NCBI GenBank assembly: GCA_030737835.1
Contig: JAUJYN010000012.1
Coordinates: 11,704,729-11,768,728, forward strand
Direction: 5' to 3'
Length of the DNA: 64,000 nucleotides
Source: Acorus gramineus
Lineage: Eukaryota; Streptophyta; Magnoliopsida; Acorales; Acoraceae
Shown: positions 36,182-48,135 of the stretch, piece after piece
How positions within the stretch are numbered: position 1 is the first letter of the stretch
Layout of the letters: every line of letters starts with the position of its first letter
Position numbers and translations under genes: made by a program
Notes under the pieces: generated by a model
Database searches by the model: none
Seen by the model: only the letters and a program-made list of their open reading frames with translations
Told to the model about the DNA's origin: nothing

Positions 36182-36980
36182 GATTCAGAGTGAGGTTTCT
36201 TTTGCCTTTTTGATTGTTTGTGGGGGGAGAGGAGGGGGGTGAGGTTTGAATTGAAATGTTGTTTTTATAACGGCTATGTGATGTGTAGGTTTGTGAAACC
36301 TCTAAGCATCTTATTAGTTTGATGTGTGAGGACTACAAAGTCTCTTTGTAATGTTGTTGGTGTAGTTCTTTTTTTTTTTTTAAATGAATTTTAAGATTTA
36401 AGGGACTATTAGTACCTAAAGTATTCTCTCAGAGTTTTTATTTTAGGAAAATGTTCAGTACAACCCCTTTTGTAGTATGTAGTGATTTTGAATTTTCTTT
36501 TCAAAAATAATATGCCATCAAATGAGGTTTGCTCTATTCAACATTTATTCTTTTACTCAAATAAAGGTCAAATGAGGTTTGCTAAGATTCATTTTATTAT
36601 TAGCATAATTTCTTGTCCAAGCACATATATTTCAAAGAACTTCCAAATGAAGATACATTTTTTGAGAAGAAAATTGGAGTGTTGTTTAGGAATAACTAGC
36701 TCTTGAGCCTTTAACTAGAAGAAAAAGGGCATGGTTTAATAATTCCAACCATATGGAAACTCACTACTAATACTTAGGTCGATAATAGGTCAAGATGGGC
36801 ACATAAGAGATGATGAGTCAAAGTCCACCGGATACCAACTCATAAGACTACAAAACTAGAGTAAAAATTGACTGAAAGATAAGGAATAAGAGATGGTGTA
36901 TCACAAGAGAGAAAGTAAGAGATAAGAAATGGTAAGACGATTATGGAAGGGAAGAGATAAGAGACAGAGAGGGAAGGTGA

Positions 36981-36986
36981 TGTGTA

Positions 36987-37022
<36 letters not shown>

Positions 37023-37027
37023 CATAC

Positions 37028-37067
<40 letters not shown>

Positions 37068-37070
37068 TCT
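36981..37070. repeat. Compound GT/TA/GA microsatellite
   Basis: Adjacent runs of TG, TA and GA dinucleotides with short interruptions, followed by an A-run at about 37101-37121. Confidence 0.95.
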
Positions 37071-37496
37071 TTGTTTTTTCGAAGATGAAAGGGTTTTGTC
37101 AAAAAAAAAAAAAAAAAAAAAAGAGTGTATGAGTGTTTTTTATTTTGTGGAAAATGAATGTGGAGAGAGAAAAATTACACTAGAACACGAAATAAATCAG
37201 TGCATGGTACATATCCCATTGTAGTACATGTTCACAAAAGCGCATGTACTAGCCACATTTGGAACCGTGCTTCCAGAATGCATTACCAACTCATGAGGGC
37301 TTTTTAATCCTTTTTAAAACTCTTCGCTAGGAAGACAATGTATGTAAATGCACCTTTACTTAAGATGAGATCTAATCAATATTGGATTTCATAAAGTTTT
37401 CAATCAGAGGATTACATGTGGCACATCACATGATAAACATGTGATATTTTAAGATAACTTGAGACACATGTCAATCCCTGATTGGAGATGGATATG

Positions 37497-38712
37497 CAGG
37501 GGCGGAGCTACGTTGGGGCGAGTGGGGGCCACTCAATTTTATTAAAAATATTTATTATATAGCCCATGGGTCCCACACAAACGGGAAAAGTTTTTCAAGC
37601 TTGCTGTTTTTTTTTTTGAGTGGGGTGGGGAGTGAAGTGTAACGGAAGTGTTGAAGGTAATTATTTTTATAATAAGCCAATTTCACGTGGAGTGAGTCGA
37701 GTAGTCTCTCAAACTTGTTTATAATATTTATTTTTCAGAAAATGATACGTGCAGCCTATTGTGCAGCTCAAATTACAGTTTACACCGATTTTTCCCCCTT
37801 CTAAAATCATGCTTTTTCATTAGAGTAGATATTGTTACATGAAATAAAGTATATACTGAAATATATTAGTGTATTTTTTTTCAAGTTTAAAAATGATAAA
37901 AAATTTTACATCATACACTATGATAGAACCCCATACACTATGATAACACAATGTATATTATATTATCATAGCGTATGGGATTACAAAACGGACGGATTGA
38001 GTGTATCAGCACTCTTGGTTTTCACGTGTAGGTTTTTACTGTTTCAACGTACATGACCATGTCTCTTTTTGTACGGAATAAAATATGGAAAGACTAGAAT
38101 TGGAGTGAAGGTATGGCTTATTCAAGGCCGGCCCTGATAATTGATTTTTTTATACTGGACTCTAGGTGAATTTTTAAAATGGAGATCCACATATAATCAC
38201 AAAAAATCTAACTTGTTTAAATCTTATGTATCATTTTATTAAAAACTACAAATACTACAAATTAGATACATGATATTTTATAATAATTCAAAAGCCTAAT
38301 AGCAATAAAAAACTTAAATTTTAATGGAATGAAAAAAATCTAAAAATCTAAAAAATACGTTGAGGGTTTGAGCATAATTTCATTTTAAATAATTGGAAGG
38401 AGGGAGAGAATTACGTGGAACTAGAGACGTCGAAGAGAGATCTTGAAACTGAAATACCTAGAGAAAGGGGGATTTGTCATTATGATTAGAGATATTTAGG
38501 GAGGGAGAAATTTTAGGTTTGATTTTGGAAGAGAGTTTGTTGGGAGAAACTAATTCACTGGAAAAAGTACCATCTATTTTTTTTTATGGAACGTATAGTT
38601 CTTGGGGGCCTCCCTTAGGTGGGGCCTTAAGCAATTTCAAATTTTTAGAAAAAAATTAAATATTGTTGTTGAAAGTTGCCCCCTCTGAAGTGAATTCCTG
38701 GCTCCGCCACTG
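37497..38712. mobile_element. Non-autonomous hAT element
   Basis: A 1216 bp element. The left end CAGGGGCGGAGCTACG and the right end on the other strand CAGTGGCGGAGCCAGG are typical hAT termini (CAGGGGCGGAGC). An 8 bp target duplication is visible with one mismatch: TGGATATG (37489-37496) and TTGATATG (38713-38720). The interior has no transposase. It carries a Mutator-like MITE (37737-38014). A CAAGGCCGGCCCTG terminus-like motif near 38122 and a GGGGGCCTCCC..GGGGCCTTAAG stretch near 38600 look like part of another hAT-type sequence. Confidence 0.75.
37737..38014 (-). mobile_element. Mutator-like MITE, copy 2, nested in the hAT element
   Basis: A 278 bp copy in reverse orientation relative to copy 1. 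On the minus strand it begins GAGTGCTGATACACTC. Flanking 9-mers TTATTTTTC (37728-37736) and TTGGTTTTC (38015-38023) match at 7 of 9 positions. Confidence 0.7.
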
Positions 38713-38898
38713 TTGATATGAACTGATGAATGAAGAACGATTGAACCCAATCTCCTCTCACTTTACTTATAGGGAGCCTAATGATCATCATAGTTTTCTT
38801 TGACACTACTTTAAGAAGGTTTAAGTCTAATTGCTTACAAGCTTGACTTGATTCACGTGATTGCTCTTATTACCAAGGAGTCTATTTTAGTTACTGAG

Positions 38899-39329
38899 GC
38901 CATATTTTTTGCAACTTAGATTTACAAATTATAGATTAGCTTGTAGATTATAGATTTTAATTTTTCTAATGAACAAAAGACATTCGTGCTTGTTGTAGCC
39001 ATTAAAAAATAAGAAATAAAAAATAGTGGATGTTGGTAAAATTATCCTTAAAGAAATGTTCGATGCATGCATTTGAATCGTTTGGGTAAGTTGTTTGTTT
39101 GTAATTAAGGGACACGATTGTTATTCATATTGTAATTTAAAGATTTGTTTCCATGATGAAAAATTAAAGGTTTTCGTAATTTAAGATATGAATATTTGTA
39201 ACTTTTTAAAAACTATTATTAGCTTAAATAATCTCTAATAAATCTAAATAAATATGTCACAACAACTTATCTATACTAAAAACTATAATCTATAATCTAC
39301 AACTTATAAATTTAACAAACACCTATTGA
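38899..39329. mobile_element. Possible decayed TIR element
   Basis: Both ends carry GTAGATTATAG and related ATTTATAAGTTG/CAACTTAGATTT motifs in opposite orientation. The boundaries are approximate and no target duplication is visible. Confidence 0.35.
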
Positions 39330-39491
39330 GACGAACTTTGTTAAGAAGAGGGTGAAAAGTAGAATTAAAATTAAGGTTGACTAAAATATTATCATTTTAA
39401 AATATGACGTGAAACTGCGTTATTTGTAATTTGTAAATTTAAATATTATTATTCTCTGGTTTAAAATTTTTGGCTTCACACAAAAATTAAT

Positions 39492-39967
39492 GACTTGTTT
39501 GGGTAGAGAAATAACTATGGAATAAATTGGAATAAGAGTGAATAAGCCCAAAATATAGTGTTCCTTTACATGAAATAGAAGAGTACAACTATTTTAAAAT
39601 AATTGAAAATAAATTTGTATTTGTATTCCATTCTCCCTTTAGAATTGGGTTATTCCATTCTCCCCTTAGAATTGGGTTATTCCACTCAATTTATTTCATT
39701 GGTATAGGGGTGACTCACATGTCAAATTACATGTCATCACTTTTAATAAAGAAGGGAACTCACATGTTAAATCATTTTTTAATCTTTTATAAATCTTTAT
39801 TCATATCATATTTATTTTTTTTCCGCATATTCTTCTTCCTCAACCAAACCAATAAAATTTTATTATTATATTTTTTAACGAGAACTAAACACAACCAAAT
39901 AGAAAATGACGTATTCCTCTGATATAATTATCTATAGGAATAGATTATGTCGCTATCCAAACATGGC
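39492..39967. mobile_element. TGTTTGGATAGAGAAT-family TIR element, copy 3
   Basis: The left end ACTTGTTTGGGTAGAGAAAT and the right end, other strand, GCCATGTTTGGATAGCGACA form imperfect inverted repeats. A 32-base unit is tandemly repeated near 39630-39690. The internal TTATTATATTTTTTAACGAG stretch matches copies 1 and 2. Confidence 0.55.
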
Positions 39968-40479
39968 TAAAAAAATAACCATTTCATATAGCAATTACAA
40001 TGTTTTAGTAAATAATTTCGGTCAAAGACTATATTTTTAATAAATTAAGTTTTAAAGGTTATTTTAAAAAAAAAATGTTACACTCAGGTCTTATTTTCAA
40101 TCCACAATAAAATTTGTCCATGTATTTATTTCTTAAAAATCATATACCTCAATTAATAAAATATATATTTTTATAAAAAATTTAAATATGCATTACATTC
40201 TAATAAACTGAATAACATCATGCTTTATACAGTGTGAAAATCGAAGCGCAACAAAGCCCTATTTTTTTTAATTAGAAGCCCAATTCACTCACAAAGATCT
40301 GATCAAAGATTGATCAAGTAAATCGACGGCTATGATTTGTTGAGCCCCCAGATTTCGCGGTGGGTCTCCCCAAACCAAAACTGCTCTGTTTTTTTTTTTG
40401 TTAGGTCTCCTCGTTCAGAAGACTTAAAAAACCAACTCTCTGAAAATGAAAACCATGTTTTAGGGAGACCAGACTTACA

Positions 40480-43400
40480 ATGGCGAGCTTCGCCAACTGT
40501 GCGAGGAGGACCTTTTTGAGCTCTGTTTCTCCTCGGACTCTCCTAAGATCATTGGCTTCTTCAAAGTCTTCGCCTTTCACTCTCCTCTCCAAACGCAAGC
40601 TTCCATTAAACGTGTCGAGGTACACTGGGTTTGTCCTTTCTCCACCCTTTATCTGCCTTTTGTGTTTCATTCGAGTCTCTCATGTGATGTTTGATCCAAC
40701 CTGTGGAAATCCTTTTGAAAAGATTTTTTTTTTTTTTTGGTGTTTTGGGTTTTTGTTTTTAGGGGAATAATGGGTTTACTGGGGTTTCGGTGAATGTTGT
40801 TTGTAATCGAATTGAAGGAATGTAGAATGGACGTTTATGATTTTAAGTGGGAACCCATTTGAAATTTATCTTAATCTGATGTGGACTGTTGGGGGTTGGT
40901 CAATCATGACTTTCATGGACACAAAATGCATGTCCATGGATTTTTAAATCTTATATTATTCAATCAAGACATTGGTTTGTTAATAAAAAAAAAATCAAGC
41001 GTTATTCAATTCAGACTCTTGAACGCAGGCTTAAGTCATGCATTCGACAATTATATTTGTTGTATAATTTTGTAGGACGAGCTGTTTTTTTTATTATGTC
41101 TAAATTCAACGGAAATTTTGTGAATTTGTCGGAGGAATCCATTTGAAATTTCTTAGATGATGAATATGCTCATTTGATTGTGCCTCGCAGAGATTTAAAT
41201 ATTTAATACATTTATGTGAGTGAAGCTGTAGAAACCCATTGGGAAAAATTGGCTTTTTAAGAATTTCTTTCGGTGTTTTTGTGGATTTTGGAAATGGTGG
41301 CTATATTGTCGGTTTTACTGATCGTAGAATGGAAGTTTGTGTTCTTATCAGAGAGTCTGTTTGATTTTTTTCTTAAATCGATGATGGACCCACTTGACAA
41401 TTCATGTTTTTTCTTGAGTATATTTGTGAGTTCCTGTTTTTGTATTATTTGGATGGGAAGATTGATTGGGGTTTGACTGTATGTCGAAAGGAACTTTGTG
41501 AGTTTTTATGATGGACTATAAGTTTTTAAATAGAAGATGGATTACACCCATTTGAATGCGTATTTCAGAGATTTCATATGGTATATTGAAGTTGAACCGA
41601 TGGAGACCCACTTGGAAAAGTATTAATTTTTATATTTATTTTGGTGTTTTTGGAGACTTTGGAAGTGGTAGCTTTGTTGGGGTATTACTTGTTGTAGAAT
41701 AGAAGTTCTTTTTAGGAGAAATCCATTTGAAGAAGTCTTATAAATGATGATGGATTGATCACACCTACTTGACCAATTTTTTTTTTTTTTTTGGTAATTC
41801 TGTTCCATCATGTTTTTCATGTTATTTCAATTGAGAATCTTCATTTGGGTTCAACTGAACGTAACATAAAATCTAGTGATTTTTTCAGAAAAAACCATTT
41901 GAAGATTTTCTCAAACTGCTAATGGAACTTGCTAATGTTTCTTGGATAATTTTGTGGTATGTGTTTCCATGTTATTTGAATTGGGTTTTTGATATGATGT
42001 TATTGTCTTTGAGCAATATAAAATTTGTTTGTATAGGCTTCCACTGGAGTTGGGCTGTGTGCAGTCATTAATGCCACTGCACAGTGCCACTGCCTCTGTA
42101 TTGCTCAATTCCATGCTCTCCTCCAAAACTGGAAGCTGGGGCTGGCTCTCGGAAGGTATTTCATTGCTGATGCTAATTTGTGTATTTTCATTCATTTTTT
42201 GTGCATTTTGGTTCCATGGGCTTTAGCGCGTATCTGTAGTTAGTATTTTCATTAAGTTTCTATTTGTTCTTTGTCTTGATCTTTTTGAGAAAAGGTTGGA
42301 GACACTTGGAGTATTCATATAATTAAATGATGCCCTCAAGGATAAGAAGATGAGGGACCTCCAAGCAAAAAAAAAGGGAAAAAAAAAGGAAAAAAGAAAC
42401 ACAAAGAGATTAAAGGAGGCCACTCCCTGGCAACAAACTAGGCCCTTACAGAAGCTCCAAAGAGATAATACATCCCTTTCCAACTGTATCTCATGATGCT
42501 TGAAGGTGAAACCTCTCCAAGAAGCACAATCACCATTCACCCAAGCTCGAAACAAAAATGTCATCATCAACCGAATTTTTTCCACAATCACCCTTTGCCT
42601 TAATCTTGGAAAGCATGATGAATTAGGTACAGTTCCAGTAAGAAAAATAGGGAACAACCTATAGAGAGCAGTTTATGAAGTTCAGCCCCCCCACCCAAAA
42701 AAAAAAACTGAACAAGCCAATATAGCAGCCACATAAACCCTAAAACCCGTGAACCTTCAAAGAGATTTTTGTATCCATGTTTCTCTATGTTTGACAGCGG
42801 TTAATAGCTGATTTGGGAGAGGAGATCTTTTCACATCAAATGGTAACAATTTTGTGCAAAAAAACCTCCATCCGAGTGCATCACACTACACTATCAGCCC
42901 CATTGCTTGTCTCATTGAAAATCTCTAGCTACCTCGTATAATTCAAGAAATCCACCTCCTCGGAGTCTGAAAAATTCCTCCAAAACTATGGTTGCCAAAT
43001 AAGTCCCATCTCTTCTTTCACCATTATGTACTAGTGTTCAAAGTTGTAAAACCAACATAATATGCTTCAGTGTTTTTCCAAAAATTCGTGTTATGCTGCC
43101 CATGACACTTCTCTATAAAGTTGCATTGTTAGGCATTATTGAAAAGTTTAGACATCACAAGCTTTACATTGTATTGTACCTTTATTGTGTAATAAGTATT
43201 TTGATCCAATCTAAACTTGACTATTGAGCACGAACATGGGTAATGGGACATAGGATATGACACAATACACACACGTGAGACGACATATTAAGAACTCTGT
43301 GTGGGATGAGGGTAAAGGAAGTGCCCACATCATTTAGCAGGGAGGATAGTCTATGAGTATATGTGAGCATAGCTCTTACACACGAAAACACGTTTTAAAG

Positions 43401-44653
43401 CCGTGAGCTCGTGATGTATAAAGCAGACAATATATTTGTATGTAAGCTTGAGCGTTACATTTGGTACAGAACTTATCCTGCTTTGTATGAAGACGTGTGT
43501 CCCTTTTGAGGAGTGGTGGACTAAGCTAGTCAAGAGCCCAATAAGTTATGTCGGGTAATGTTGAGGCGAGTGTTTGCATTATGATTTAGTCTCATATCAC
43601 CAAGAGAGGGAGCATAATCTGGGTTTACATGTGGGCACCACTCTTATGTGTCAAGACATGTTTTTAATCCCTGAGCCCAATGATGGAAAAAGTAGAAGCC
43701 TGAGAGTTACAGGGTTCAACTCTTTTTTTAATGATAAATTGGCAGTTTGCTCCTAAATTAATCCTTCTATTTTCTTGTTGCACAAACGTTCACACATGCT
43801 CTGTTGTGCATTTGTGAGAAATTAAGCAATTCTTATATTTGCACTTGTGAGGATTCAGCAATTCGTATATTCCAATACACTCTCTCCACTCCCTTTGATT
43901 AATGAAACCCTAATTTATTGTTAGTTCTGTGAATGGAGCTCCTCGCGCGAGCATCTCTAGGTTCTGGATAAAGAAATTGTGTGGTTGAAATGTGTTGAAT
44001 GCATATCAACGTATAAACCATTGCAATGAATATTATCTTTTTTGTCCTGTGAAAAACCTAATGCAATAAAGTGCAAAATGTGCTTGCAGCTAGGCATTCA
44101 TATCTGGTTAATTTTGCTTATGGTTGTGTTTTCAGCATTTTAACAAAGTACTACGAACTTTTCCAAATGTTTGGAAAAGTTCAACGATTGGATACCTCCC
44201 ATACTCATTAGCCAAACATTCTTCTATTCGTCGAACTTTAAATTTAGTACATTCATAATCCAGGTATCCAATTAGTTTTAATTCATAACTATATCGTCAC
44301 TTTCTCACTCAACATAGAAGTTTATTGCATGGATTGTTTTATGCTAATGATCAGAATACATCTAGAAAATAGTAATTATCTCTGTACTTGTACGTACTTA
44401 TCCCATATGATTTCCGAATATACATGTACCATATAGAACGGATCCCCTGATTGCCGTACGCAAACTTTGTTAATGTGGTCATCAGTTATGCATAACGCAC
44501 AACCATATAATTCCTTTGATGTTTATGGAATCTGTCATGCCCTCCCCTGATGTTTGCATTCTGTAGCATTAATATTGTAGATCACCTGTGTTGACTAACC
44601 GTGAATTTTGTGAATTCTCTTTGGTTCTTTCAGGTATTTCTACGCCTTTATGA
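40480..44653 (+). CDS. NFD6: NUCLEAR FUSION DEFECTIVE 6-like small mitochondrial protein
   Basis: Exons 40480-40619, 42037-42155 and 44634-44653 join in phase into a 92-residue protein. The N-terminus (MASFANCARRTFLSSVSPRT) is rich in Arg, Ser, Leu and Ala without acidic residues, as in a mitochondrial presequence. The second exon encodes the family core RLPLELGCVQSLMPLHSATA followed by SWGWLSEG. The third adds only ISTPL. Members of this family are known from the Arabidopsis nuclear-fusion (karyogamy) mutant nfd6 and are predicted to be mitochondrial; the molecular role is unknown. If intron 2 is retained, the frame continues from the same Gly-Ile-Ser into a hydrophobic tail and stops at 42226, giving an alternative C-terminus. 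Introns 1 (1.4 kb) and 2 (2.5 kb) are large for so short a gene and contain repeats. Confidence 0.88.
41090..41830. repeat. Imperfect tandem duplication of about 375 bp in NFD6 intron 1
   Basis: About 41090-41460 and 41470-41830 align along their length. Shared motifs include CCCA(T/C)TTG, AAGAATTTC-like runs, GGTGTTTTTG.GGA, TTTGGAA.TGGT and GTAGAAT.GAAGTT. Identity looks like 65-75%, so the duplication is old. Confidence 0.6.
42240..43250. other. Repeat-like DNA of unknown origin in NFD6 intron 2
   Basis: A GC-richer stretch than its surroundings, with an A-rich run at about 42367-42400. On the minus strand part of it reads as a tryptophan- and cysteine-rich peptide (SWRGFTFKHHEI, SLWSFCKGLVCCQG) that feels like a transposon or gene fragment. 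I cannot assign a family. Confidence 0.25.
43270..43720. mobile_element. Fossil LTR-type (TRIM-like) retrotransposon remnant
   Basis: Two partly similar stretches (about 43340-43480 and 43600-43720) resemble the ends of small plant LTR elements: a CACACGAAAACACGTTTTAA region, an AAAGC.GACAATAT region and a sequence near 43459 recalling the primer-binding region after such an LTR. It is an old, broken fossil with no coding region. The family assignment is tentative. Confidence 0.3.
44155..44182. other. Perfect 13 bp hairpin
   Basis: GAACTTTTCCAAA (44155-44167) and its exact complement (44170-44182) are separated by two bases, inside intron 2 of the NFD6-like gene, about 450 bases before exon 3. 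Confidence 0.85.
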
Positions 44654-45598
44654 CCCTTAGCCTTCATGGATGTTGAATTATGTGTGAGTTCCTCTAGACA
44701 AGCAGTTGATAATTCACAGTGCATCCTTCAATGGGCCACATTTTTCCCAGTGTAATCTGCACATGTTTGAAGTTGGTGTTGTTCTTATGAGCATTAACTT
44801 GTTCCATGTCCGATTTCTTTTAATTCTGTTTTGTATCCTTACTTGTGGTTCATGAATAATGGTTTTTTTTTTGGGGAGCAAGAACTAGGATTCTTGTGAA
44901 TCCACATCTTTTTCATAAACCAGAAAATTCACTTATTATGAACATCCATGTTTGTCCCAGTTAGTTTTCAGTTGGTGTTTCTGTGATCCCTCACAAATTT
45001 ATTCATTGGATTCAACATGTGCGTGCGTAAATCAATTTGACTAGTTGGCTAAAGCCATGGGTTTGCTCCAGATCTCATCAGTTCTCCTCCACGTGTTTAA
45101 AATTGTTAGAAAACTTACATGTTGAACATGTAAAGTGACCCGTATTAATCCTTCATTGTCAACCTAAAATTGATAGTATCGCACATTGATGGTGATGGTG
45201 GGTGATTGGATCTGTGATTTTTCCAATTAATGTTGGAGTCCCTGGGCTGTATTACAATTTAATTCTAACAGGGGTGGTCTTGTTGAATATTATTTCTCTA
45301 AGAATAATGTTAAAGAGACATTTTGGCATGCAGTCTCTGCCTTTTTTTTATTTATTTTTAAATAGTAATATGCTTTAATGAATTATTTGATGAATAATGT
45401 ATACTTCTTGGTAACTAATTGAATGAATTTATTATTAATAATGTAATTTTTTAAATGAAATATATACCTTGTTGGAAGGTAACTGAGATATTTGAATACA
45501 TGGGACTGTTTTAAATTTAATTATATAACCATATGATCAATTTCTATAAAATAAGATTATTTTTAATGAAATATATACCTTCTTGGAAGAAGGGGTGG

Positions 45599-46005
45599 TA
45601 AACGAGTTAAACGAGCCACAATTTGACATGTTTAAGCTCGACTTGTTTATAAACGAGTCTAGCAGATCCAAGCCTAGCCGAGCCAACGAGCCTAGCATTC
45701 TTCTTTATTTTATGGTTTTTAAGGGTTGAAAATAAAATTTTAACCTAAATGAGTCAAGTTCATCAGCTTAAATGAGCATAACTTTGTGTTGATTTAATGT
45801 TTTAATTTTACAAAGGAGTTGAGTCAAACTTCAACTAAGTTTTTTATAATACAAACGAGTTGAGTTTGAACACAAAATAAAGTTCGATTTAGATTTCGAG
45901 CCTAACCGAGCTTTAAAAATTGTTCAAGCTCGTTTCATTTGTTTAATTGAACGAGCGTAAACGAGCTCAAATCGAACTAAGTCCGAACGATTTGATTCGT
46001 TTATC
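45599..46005. mobile_element. Non-autonomous hAT-like relic rich in ACGAGC motifs
   Basis: The left end AGGGGTGGTAAACGAG is a common plant hAT/MITE terminus. ACGAG/CTCGTT words recur across the unit and in reverse near the right end (AGCTCGTTT, GTAAACGAGCTC). The right boundary is approximate and no target duplication could be fixed. Confidence 0.45.
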
Positions 46006-47299
46006 GGCTTTACTTGGAAGGCCACGCAAGGTTAAAGGAAACTTCTTTTTTTTTCTCTGTGGCCGAGAACTATAAAGAGAACCCATGGCCCGACCATTGG
46101 TAAATACAAAATCAGTTAATCGATTCCAAATGGTACTTAAAAATTCTTTTAATTGCCGGTGCATCAAAAAATTGGGAAAGATAGATATAACTCCTTGTAA
46201 TATTAGTTAATCAGTTTTATAGTTCTTATAAAATATTTAAATAGTAAATCTTTATTTTATTAAAAAATTATTGTTTTAGTCTCTGCTGTTACTCTAACTA
46301 GACATGTAGTTAATCTTAATTGAACATGTTAAATTACAAAAATATCATTTCCTTTATCTAACCTTTCTCTCACAAGTCTCAAAATTTCAGTCCTAAAGAT
46401 ATTTTAGTCATAGAAATGACTTATTTTGATTTTTACACTTTCTCAAGAACTTATTCATATATAATTTTTAAAGATTCCGTTAGTAGAACAGAATATTCTT
46501 ATAATATTTTTTCCTTTTTGACAAACTTTTAATTCGGGGATTAAAATCATTAACTACAGCAGAATATAAAAAGCTACGATGATTTAAAGATTTTATAGGG
46601 ACTCAAACCAATTTAGCTAAGATCACATGGAGTTAAATCGACTTTTTCCTAAAGAATTCATATGTTCATGAATACGAAATATATGCGAACAAAATTAGTG
46701 TATTCTTGAGCTTACTTGAACTGTATGCTTTGTCTAATGAAATGTCTTTACAAACATGAAATATGTACTCTCAGAAAGAAAAAAAAATGTTAAAACTTGG
46801 TTCATATCTAGTCTAATAAAGTTAGTTTAATAAAGTGTTTATTTTTATAAAAGAAAGTATTATTTCAACGTGGAAAATAAAAAAATAAAAAAAGGAAAAA
46901 AAAGAAAAAGGAAAACTATAACTACGATGACAGTACATTGGATAAGTAGATGAGACTGCATGTAAATACTGAATAGAAAGCTATACCTGATATATAAAAG
47001 AATGAACAGCCAAAGAAGACAAATAGTTAAGAGCCATATTTTTACATTGGATTCCTTCTTCATATGTCCCACTGCAATAAATGAGGACATAAATAAATTG
47101 ACATATGTTCTAACCAACAGACATTTATGAGACATCAAATCCAATGAACAGAATTACACCCAAAAAAAAAAAAAAAAAAATCCATTGAACAGAAAGGGAA
47201 TGCAAATAATAATAAACAAAAAAAAAAAACAAAGGCAGAACATTCTGAAACCACGAATCTGTTTATGATGTAGACAATCAAAATAGTCAAGAGAAATAA

Positions 47300-48135
47300 G
47301 GAAAAAATCCATATAACAATCTGACCTGAATTTATATAACCATGTAATTTTCATAAATCCATATAACCCCCTTTAATCACTTCCCTGTATCCATAAAACC
47401 CCTTCCGTCTGCCTAATTAACGGGGCAGGGGGTTATATGAATTTATGACAGATTACAGGGAGTTATATGAATTTTTTTATATATTATTATTTTCTTTATA
47501 TGTTATTTAAAAATTAAGTTTTTTAACATTTACTTTTGAATTTTTTTTAAGATACCATGCACCTTTAATTTTAATAAAAAAAAAAGAGTTATTTAAATCA
47601 TAAACACGTACAAGATCACCCACTAAAGAGATAGAAGTAAAAAAGAATGAATTTTATAACAACAAGTGTGTAACATCAACCAACAAAATTTTAAAAACGC
47701 GAATTATGTTTTTTATTAAATCTTAGGACACCTCTTGTTTTTGTGTCATGAATGAATTTTGTTAGAGATAAACTGTAAATAAAAGGTGATCTTGTATGTG
47801 CTTATGATCTAAATAACCTTTTTTCTTTTATTAAAATTAAAAATACGTGGTATCTTGAAAAAAAAATTCAAAAATAAATATTAAACAGCTCAATTTTTAA
47901 ACCACATGTAAAGAAACTAAATAAATAAAAAAAATGAGAAAAATCCATATAACCCCATGTAATCTGTCATAAATTCATATAACCCCCTGCCCCGTTAAAC
48001 AGACGAACAAAAGACAGACAGAGGGGGTTTTATAGATATAAAGGGGTGATTACAGGGGGTTATATGAATTTATGAATATTGTAGGGGGCTATATAGATTT
48101 AGGCCAGATTACGGGGGGTTATATGGATTTTTCCC
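47300..48135. mobile_element. Foldback element with about 330 bp inverted arms
   Basis: Left arm about 47300-47640 and right arm about 47745-48135 are reverse complements. The outer third of each arm is built from several variants of CCATATAACCCCCTGTAATC. The inner part carries GATACCA.GCACCTTTAATTT and ACAAGATCACCCA. Flanking 9-mers are GAGAAATAA (47291-47299) and AAAAAATAA (48136-48144), 7 of 9 matching, which would suit a Mutator-type duplication. No coding sequence. A single arm of the same family lies at 56711-57075. Confidence 0.75.

Larger units (their letters stand above)
36182..40479. other. Interval between TOP2 and the NFD6-like gene
   Basis: Starts with the TOP2 3' untranslated region. 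Contains a compound GT/TA/GA microsatellite (about 36981-37070), a hAT element with a nested MITE (37497-38712), a TIR-like unit (about 38899-39329) and copy 3 of the TGTTTGGATAGAGAAT family (39492-39967). About 500 bases of upstream sequence of the NFD6-like gene follow. No other gene is supported. Confidence 0.6.

Noticed and set aside
45967-46167. Minus-strand frame with a plausible peptide (NRLTDFVFTNGRAMGSLYSS), suspected as organelle-derived
   Set aside because: I could not match it to any plastid or mitochondrial gene I know, and its end overlaps the hAT-like relic. Not reported as a gene.
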